This document shows positions 14,490 to 18,510 of a stretch of DNA of 18,510 nucleotides, piece by piece. A program made the translations under genes and the position numbers. The notes under the pieces were generated by a model that saw only the letters and a list, made by a program, of their open reading frames with translations, was not told where the DNA came from and ran no database searches. Source of the DNA: JAZRZI01 sp045601325 (GTDB lineage: Bacteria > Bacillota_I > Bacilli_A > RFN20 > CAG-826). Location of the stretch: positions 1-18,510 of the forward strand of contig JAZRZI010000007.1 in assembly GCA_045601325.1 (NCBI GenBank). Direction: 5' to 3'. Position 1 is the first letter of the stretch. Every line of letters starts with the position of its first letter.

Positions 14490-14903
14490 ATGATGACGCT
14501 ATAACACTGGTGGCGGTTATATCAAGATGAACAACCACTTGAACTAACAGGCATCGCAATGGGTGGATATCCATTTGGTTCGAGGTTCGACAAGATGTCC
14601 ATCAATAAAGGCGCTATTCAATCTTACAATCGCGATACTGCTTTGGAAAAAGATGAAAAAGAAATTGATAGAATCTATGTTGATATGCAAGGTAGACCTG
14701 GTAACTCTGGTTCAGGCGTCATTGATGTAACTACCGGTAAATGCATTGGCATCTATTGTGGTGCTGCTGTTGGTAGACAAGATGGTATGAGCTACACAAT
14801 GGGTTATGCTGTCCAAATTAAGTACCTTTGGCACTTAATCAAAAAGTTAAGTGGACAGGATGATAAAGCAGCTGTTCCTAAGGCCTTCCGCTATGGCGTA
14901 TAA
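14490..14903 (+). pseudogene. Remnant of a trypsin-like serine protease
   Basis: The frame reads ATG ATG ACG CTA and then TAA at 14502-14504. It continues open as HWWRLYQDEQPL through to TAA at 14901-14903. The downstream part contains the serine-nucleophile motif of S1/V8-like proteases, GRPGNSGSGV, preceded by a GGYPFG strand and followed by a GIYCG strand. The halves carrying the catalytic His and Asp are missing. An ATG at 14559 would give 114 residues, but it has no good ribosome binding site and still lacks the catalytic residues. The simplest reading is a deletion between the conserved upstream element and the middle of the protease gene. The codons are otherwise intact, so the event may be recent. 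Confidence 0.75.
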
Positions 14904-14929
14904 CTTAGGTAAATAATTATTATTTAACT

Positions 14930-14979
14930 AAACCGATATTTAGGGTAAAATGTAAAAGCCCTATGTATCGGTTTTTCTT
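14930..14979 (+). terminator. Terminator of the former protease gene
   Basis: AAACCGATA (14930-14938) and TATCGGTTT (14966-14974) form a perfect 9-bp outer stem. An inner AGGG/CCCT stem closes a longer loop, and a T-rich tract follows. It is still intact behind the broken protease frame and precedes the ribosome binding site of the next gene closely. Confidence 0.75.
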
Positions 14980-14993
14980 TTGGAGGATTCTTT

Positions 14994-15434
14994 ATGATTA
15001 ACAAAAGCAAATATTTAAGAATCATTGGAATATTATTAATTATCTTATTTGGTATATCTACAATCTCATATGTTATTACATCGTGTGTTTCTTTTGTGGA
15101 TATGCAAAATGTTCCGATTACATCAATCATTAGTTTTATCGCAACTTTAATAACAATGCTATTTTTTGGTCCTGCAGTTGGCACATTGTTTTTAGTTGTC
15201 GCTAAGTTAGCAGATGCTCATGATATGGATCCAGTCGACTTATTTAAAGTTGGCGACAAAGTTAAAACATTAGTGGTTTCCACTAGTAATGAAGATGTGG
15301 AAACAGTGTTAGCTAAAAGAAGCGAAGGCGAAATTATTGAAGTTCAAGACGATGGCGACATTGTTGTTAAGTTTATTTCTGGTCACACAACTTATACAGC
15401 GTTATATAGGCCAAAAGAATTAAGAAAAAGATAA
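14994..15434 (+). CDS. Small membrane protein with SH3-like C-terminal domain
   Basis: The 146-residue product has two hydrophobic segments (about 8-30 and 41-70) and a soluble C-terminal domain (about 78-146). That domain has the pattern VGDKV...GEIIEVQDDGDIVVKF...L of a small SH3/KOW-like beta barrel. I do not recognise a named family. It is loosely reminiscent of NfeD-type partners of SPFH proteins (membrane helices plus a C-terminal barrel), but NfeD barrels are of the OB type, so this is weak. GGAGG (14982-14986) lies 7 bases before the ATG. The PAP2 gene starts 3 bases after the stop, so the two form one operon. Confidence 0.7.
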   Translation: MINKSKYLRIIGILLIILFGISTISYVITSCVSFVDMQNVPITSIISFIATLITMLFFGPAVGTLFLVVAKLADAHDMDPVDLFKVGDKVKTLVVSTSNEDVETVLAKRSEGEIIEVQDDGDIVVKFISGHTTYTALYRPKELRKR

Positions 15435-15437
15435 ATA

Positions 15438-16310
15438 ATGAAAAAACGTTATCACATATTTATCGGTTTGGGTTTGTTTGTTGGCCTATTTATCTTAGGC
15501 TCGTTTTTTGATTTGCAAATTGCGGAAGCTATTTATCATCCAAAGAATTTCTTTGGTCTTGCTTTAGAAAGATATGGCACAATTCCTGGATATGGATGTT
15601 TAGCTTTAGTGGGTGGTATTTTAAGTGGTCACGCGATCAAAGGAAACTACAAAACATGGGTAAAAGTCGTGTTATTTGTCTTTGGCTTAATATGTTTGGG
15701 TATCGGTGGCTATGAACAATGCGATGGTGTTTTTCACTTTAAATGGTTCGATACTGAAGATTTAACTTGGGTAACAATCGCTATATGTGGATTTATCATT
15801 ATTCTTTTCTATCTACTAGGCTTATATCTTTCTAAGTATGTAACCGACGATAGAATTTGGATCTACGTTTTGATTATGACTTTAGTGGTTGTCGTAGCAT
15901 TCCTTGTTGGTGTATTTGGTTCTAAAAGTATTTTCCATAGACCTAGATATAGAGATTTAGTCGCGCCTGGAATTGTGCGTTTCTATAACTGGTGGGAAGT
16001 ATGTAAGGAATATAAAACTTTAGATGTTGATCCAGAGTTCTTTAAATCATTCCCTAGCGGACACACATGCGGGACAGCTTGTTCAATTATGGTGTTAGCG
16101 TATTTGCCACTTTTCTTTGAAAAGTTAAAGAGTCATCAAACATTTTTATTCTATGGCGCTCTTATTTACACCCTCGTAGTAGCGTTCTCTAGAATGACAT
16201 TAGGAGCGCATTTCTTAACGGACATCTCGATGGGTGGAATCCTATTTATGGTGTATTTCATAATTGGTAATGAATTTGTACTTAAATTTTCTAAAAACGA
16301 TAAAGATTAG
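15438..16310 (+). CDS. PAP2-family membrane phosphatase
   Basis: This integral membrane enzyme removes phosphate from lipid phosphates or pyrophosphates (phosphatidate, undecaprenyl pyrophosphate or similar). All three signature motifs are present. Motif 1 is KSIFHRPR (K163, R168-P169). Motif 2 is FPSGHT with catalytic H209. Motif 3 is SRMTLGAHFLTD with S251-R252, H258 and D262. Several membrane helices surround them. The length (290 residues) is somewhat more than the minimal enzymes because of an N-terminal helical region before motif 1. No separate ribosome binding site is evident; with only 3 bases after the previous stop, translation is probably coupled to the SH3-like membrane protein. 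The exact substrate is not determinable. Confidence 0.92.
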   Translation: MKKRYHIFIGLGLFVGLFILGSFFDLQIAEAIYHPKNFFGLALERYGTIPGYGCLALVGGILSGHAIKGNYKTWVKVVLFVFGLICLGIGGYEQCDGVFHFKWFDTEDLTWVTIAICGFIIILFYLLGLYLSKYVTDDRIWIYVLIMTLVVVVAFLVGVFGSKSIFHRPRYRDLVAPGIVRFYNWWEVCKEYKTLDVDPEFFKSFPSGHTCGTACSIMVLAYLPLFFEKLKSHQTFLFYGALIYTLVVAFSRMTLGAHFLTDISMGGILFMVYFIIGNEFVLKFSKNDKD

Positions 16311-16330
16311 GTTTTGCCTACTTTTTCTTT
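16308..16330 (+). terminator. Weak terminator of the PAP2 operon
   Basis: TAGG (16308-16311, including the stop codon TAG) can pair with CCTA (16317-16320) around TTTTG. It is followed by a T-rich tract interrupted by one C. The stem is only 4 bp, so the efficiency is doubtful. Confidence 0.4.
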
Positions 16331-16349
16331 TTAACAAATAAAAAAATTA

Positions 16350-16370
16350 TATAATTGAATTGATAGGTGG
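16350..16370 (+). promoter_or_regulatory. -10 box and ribosome binding site of the lipoprotein phosphatase gene
   Basis: TATAAT lies at 16350-16355 in an AT-rich stretch without a clear -35. The ribosome binding site AGGTGG (16365-16370) is 8 bases before the ATG at 16379. It contains an upstream in-frame GTG (16367), which would be the wrong start. Confidence 0.45.
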
Positions 16371-16378
16371 AAGTGTTT

Positions 16379-17551
16379 ATGAAATATTCTAAATCCAATT
16401 TTTTAACATTGCTTTCTGTATTTTGTTTAGTGGGATGCAATTCTATTAAAAACGTAGAAAAGATTATTTATCCTGACGGGAAAATAGAAAATCAAAGTGA
16501 AATTACAATTGTTTTTGACAAAGAAGACAAAATGAATTTCCAAGTCCTAGATGATAACGCTACTGAATTTGTTGATAAATACACGATTGGATGTGGATCT
16601 AATTATAACGTCAATAAAAGAGATGTTTATTTTCCTAATGATTTAACTATTTCATGGACTAATACAAATACACCTGATTATTCAGTATTTAAGCTTGCTG
16701 ATAATATTTCTTTTAATAGTTCCAAAGACTATATGACTTTTGGTAACTCTATTACCCTTAAATCATTATTCATTGATACACAATATTATTACTGTGTTGA
16801 CACTCACTATAGTGATCATATCTTAAGATCGAAGATTTATTCATTTACAACCGATTACACATTTAGAACTCTTAGAGTCGCTAATGTTAGCAACACCCGT
16901 GATGTTGGTGGCGCTTACACCGAAGATGGCAATCATAGAATGAAACAAGGTTTAGTTTATAGAGGCGCAAACGTTGACTCCATCACTCAACAAGGTAAAG
17001 AGTTTATGGTTAATGAGCTTGGCATTAAAAGCGATGTTGATTTGCGTGAGCCAACAAGTGTCGCAAAGTTAAATGGAGTTTCACCATTAGGAGAGAGTGT
17101 TAATTTATTTAGTTATGGAAGTGATTCTAGGGGTTGTCCTTATTACACAGGATCAACAGGAATCAACTCCACCGACCAAGTTTATAGAAAAGCATTATTA
17201 GATTATTTGAAAATTTTTGCAAATGAATCAAATTATCCATTATATTTCCACTGCGCGATTGGAAGGGATAGAACCGGAACTATTTCATATTTAATTCAAG
17301 CTTTATTGGGCGTTGATTCTGAGCGATTAGCAATGGAATATGAATTCTCTTACCTTTCTGTTTCTGGTAATGCAGACAACAACCCAAGTATGTCTATGAT
17401 GAAAGGTGCGTACTATAACTTATCTTCTTATATAGAAGGATATGGACAAGGTTCAATAAGTCAAAATACAGAAAAATTCATGTTAGATTTAGGTCTCACT
17501 ATTGATGAAATTAATAGCATAAGAACTATCCTATTAGAGGAGGCTAAATAG
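16379..17551 (+). CDS. Surface lipoprotein tyrosine phosphatase (CX5R, Y_phosphatase3-like)
   Basis: The 390-residue product has a lipoprotein signal with lipobox LVGC (Cys20), so it is anchored on the outer face of the membrane. A beta-rich, Ig-like region (about 30-160) precedes a tyrosine/dual-specificity phosphatase domain of the Y_phosphatase3 type (about 165-385). That domain begins with NTRDVGG, followed by GLVYRGAN and a VDLRE strand. The active-site loop is HCAIGRDRTG, with nucleophile C292 and R298 in the CX5R spacing. Relatives dephosphorylate phosphotyrosine or phosphoinositides; some are secreted effectors. An extracellular location means a substrate outside the cell, possibly of a host, but this is inference. 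ATG 16379 is preferred over GTG 16367 because it has AGGTGG upstream. The next gene starts 3 bases after the stop, in the same operon. Confidence 0.9.
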   Translation: MKYSKSNFLTLLSVFCLVGCNSIKNVEKIIYPDGKIENQSEITIVFDKEDKMNFQVLDDNATEFVDKYTIGCGSNYNVNKRDVYFPNDLTISWTNTNTPDYSVFKLADNISFNSSKDYMTFGNSITLKSLFIDTQYYYCVDTHYSDHILRSKIYSFTTDYTFRTLRVANVSNTRDVGGAYTEDGNHRMKQGLVYRGANVDSITQQGKEFMVNELGIKSDVDLREPTSVAKLNGVSPLGESVNLFSYGSDSRGCPYYTGSTGINSTDQVYRKALLDYLKIFANESNYPLYFHCAIGRDRTGTISYLIQALLGVDSERLAMEYEFSYLSVSGNADNNPSMSMMKGAYYNLSSYIEGYGQGSISQNTEKFMLDLGLTIDEINSIRTILLEEAK

Positions 17552-17554
17552 AGA

Positions 17555-18510
17555 ATGAAAAATAAGCACTTGTTTATTTTATCTATATTATCCTTTGGAC
17601 TCCTTGTTGAAATAGGAACTTCCTATAAATTTACTAGTTCATCAAAGATGATGGAAAATAGAGCCACTGAGAGCGATGAATTCCATGATGGTAGATTTAC
17701 ATATGCCGGAATAGAAAACGCTCAGGTTAGTGTTTTAAGCAACTCTATGGCCATAAGCGAGTCTTTACCTACTGGTTTTAGTGGTAGTGTTTTAAAGTTT
17801 GGCCCAAATAATGTTGCTAGTATGAATATTGATTTTTCTATTGGTCATCATAAGGTCAACGATATTTCCTCTATTGTTTTTAGAGTATGCTCCAAAGGTG
17901 GGACGAGCGGTACTTATCCTGAGTTTAGATTAAAAACTAGCCCTCAAGATTCTACTTGGAGACTTAAAGGTAGTGGTTCTTTCCAAGGCGCTGGAGGCAT
18001 TTCTTTATCCTCTGTAAGCAATACTTGGTATGACTTAGTAATTGATTCATCAACTTTTGTCAGCGGAACATCATTTATGACTTTCGCTGATTCTAACGAC
18101 CCAACAATATTAGGAAATATGTGCATTACTTATAGAAATGTGGATCAATCTTCTTTATATATTGATAGCATTATTATTAATAAGAAATCTGATTTCACTA
18201 ACAACCAATTTGAATATAAAACAGTCGCTGGTTTAAATTCTTTATTATTCCATCAAGATATGGAAACTTTAGGCATTAATGGATCTAGTGGGCCTGTTTT
18301 AAAGCTCACAAACGACCTAACAGCTTCTATAAAACTTGATTTTTCTTGCGCAAATATCAACTTATCTGAAATTGAAAACATTACTTTTAGAATTTATGCT
18401 ACAGGTGATACAAGTGGCAAAAAGCCTGAGTTCCGTATTCAAAATGAAGACAAAACTAACCCAGAGTGGTGCTTCTTTCCGTCTTCAAGTGACCCTATGT
18501 ATGGTGATGG
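17555..18510 (+). CDS. Secreted protein with tandem beta-rich modules, 3' end beyond the window
   Basis: The frame is open from ATG 17555 to the window end (318 complete codons). AGAGGAGG (17535-17542), inside the end of the previous gene, serves as ribosome binding site with a rather long spacing of 12 bases. An N-terminal signal sequence (residues 1-24) is followed by two similar modules (about 50-200 and 215 onward). Each shows SGSVLKF or SGPVLKL, then an MNIDFS or IKLDFS strand, an ISSIVFRV or IENITFRI strand, and YPEFRLK or KPEFRIQ. Such repeats look like beta-sandwich, carbohydrate-binding-like domains, though I do not recognise the family. Co-transcription with the lipoprotein phosphatase suggests a joint surface role. 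The complete length and any anchor are not visible. Confidence 0.85.
   Translation, partial: MKNKHLFILSILSFGLLVEIGTSYKFTSSSKMMENRATESDEFHDGRFTYAGIENAQVSVLSNSMAISESLPTGFSGSVLKFGPNNVASMNIDFSIGHHKVNDISSIVFRVCSKGGTSGTYPEFRLKTSPQDSTWRLKGSGSFQGAGGISLSSVSNTWYDLVIDSSTFVSGTSFMTFADSNDPTILGNMCITYRNVDQSSLYIDSIIINKKSDFTNNQFEYKTVAGLNSLLFHQDMETLGINGSSGPVLKLTNDLTASIKLDFSCANINLSEIENITFRIYATGDTSGKKPEFRIQNEDKTNPEWCFFPSSSDPMYGD

Noticed and set aside
16367..16378. Upstream GTG start for the lipoprotein phosphatase
   Set aside because: The GTG is inside the ribosome binding site of ATG 16379, and the later start gives a proper lipoprotein signal.
143..17551. Genetic code 4 (TGA read as tryptophan)
   Set aside because: All long genes are complete with TGG tryptophans and contain no in-frame TGA, so the standard bacterial code explains the window.
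1..18510. Mobile elements, CRISPR arrays, tRNA or rRNA genes
   Set aside because: I saw no transposase or integrase, no regular spaced repeats, and no tRNA or rRNA signatures. The window is a chromosome-like region.

Overview
The window is AT-rich, densely coded and Gram-positive in style. It has strong AGGAGG-type ribosome binding sites, intrinsic terminators, a lipobox lipoprotein, surface proteins with InlB/Listeria-Bacteroides B-repeats, a MalK-type ATPase with a Mollicutes-like long C-terminal tail, and a yybP-ykoY riboswitch. This suggests an uncultured low-GC Bacillota or Mycoplasmatota-related bacterium, probably host- or gut-associated; that assignment is inference. TGA is not read as tryptophan: the long frames are intact with TGG only, and every stop I could see is TAA or TAG.

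Layout. 143-4903: an extended MalK/UgpC-type ABC ATPase followed closely by a secreted, membrane-anchored metallophosphoesterase with three B-repeats. 4958-5140 (minus) is a small ORF with a perfect ribosome binding site, divergent from an Rsm22-family methyltransferase-like gene (5268-6212). 6225-8666 (minus) is a 5TMR-LYT/SpoIIE sensor phosphatase that converges on Rsm22 at a shared bidirectional terminator. 8810-10135 is a DUF2130 coiled-coil protein with a possible nuclease signature. 10194-10925 is a cupin plus a zinc-ribbon membrane protein. 11049-11579 is a membrane-anchored B-repeat protein.

11750-11861 is a manganese (yybP-ykoY) riboswitch with its own terminator, directly upstream of a single SPFH/Band 7 (prohibitin-like) gene at 11917-13098, which has its own terminator. 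13185-13988 is a type I membrane protein of unknown role. 13990-14430 (minus) is a small polytopic membrane protein. 14490-14903 is the decayed C-terminal half of a trypsin-like serine protease. 14994-16310 encodes a small membrane protein and a PAP2 phosphatase. 16379-18510 encodes a lipoprotein tyrosine phosphatase and a secreted protein with tandem modules that runs off the window.

Much of the window serves the cell envelope: surface repeat proteins, four different phosphatase families, a membrane-scaffold protein and membrane sensors. The most notable observation is an apparently Mn2+-activated transcription switch controlling a lone SPFH membrane-organising protein instead of a metal exporter. 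The second is a 31-34 nt upstream element present in two copies (8764-8797 and 14459-14489), one before the DUF2130 gene and one before the protease remnant.
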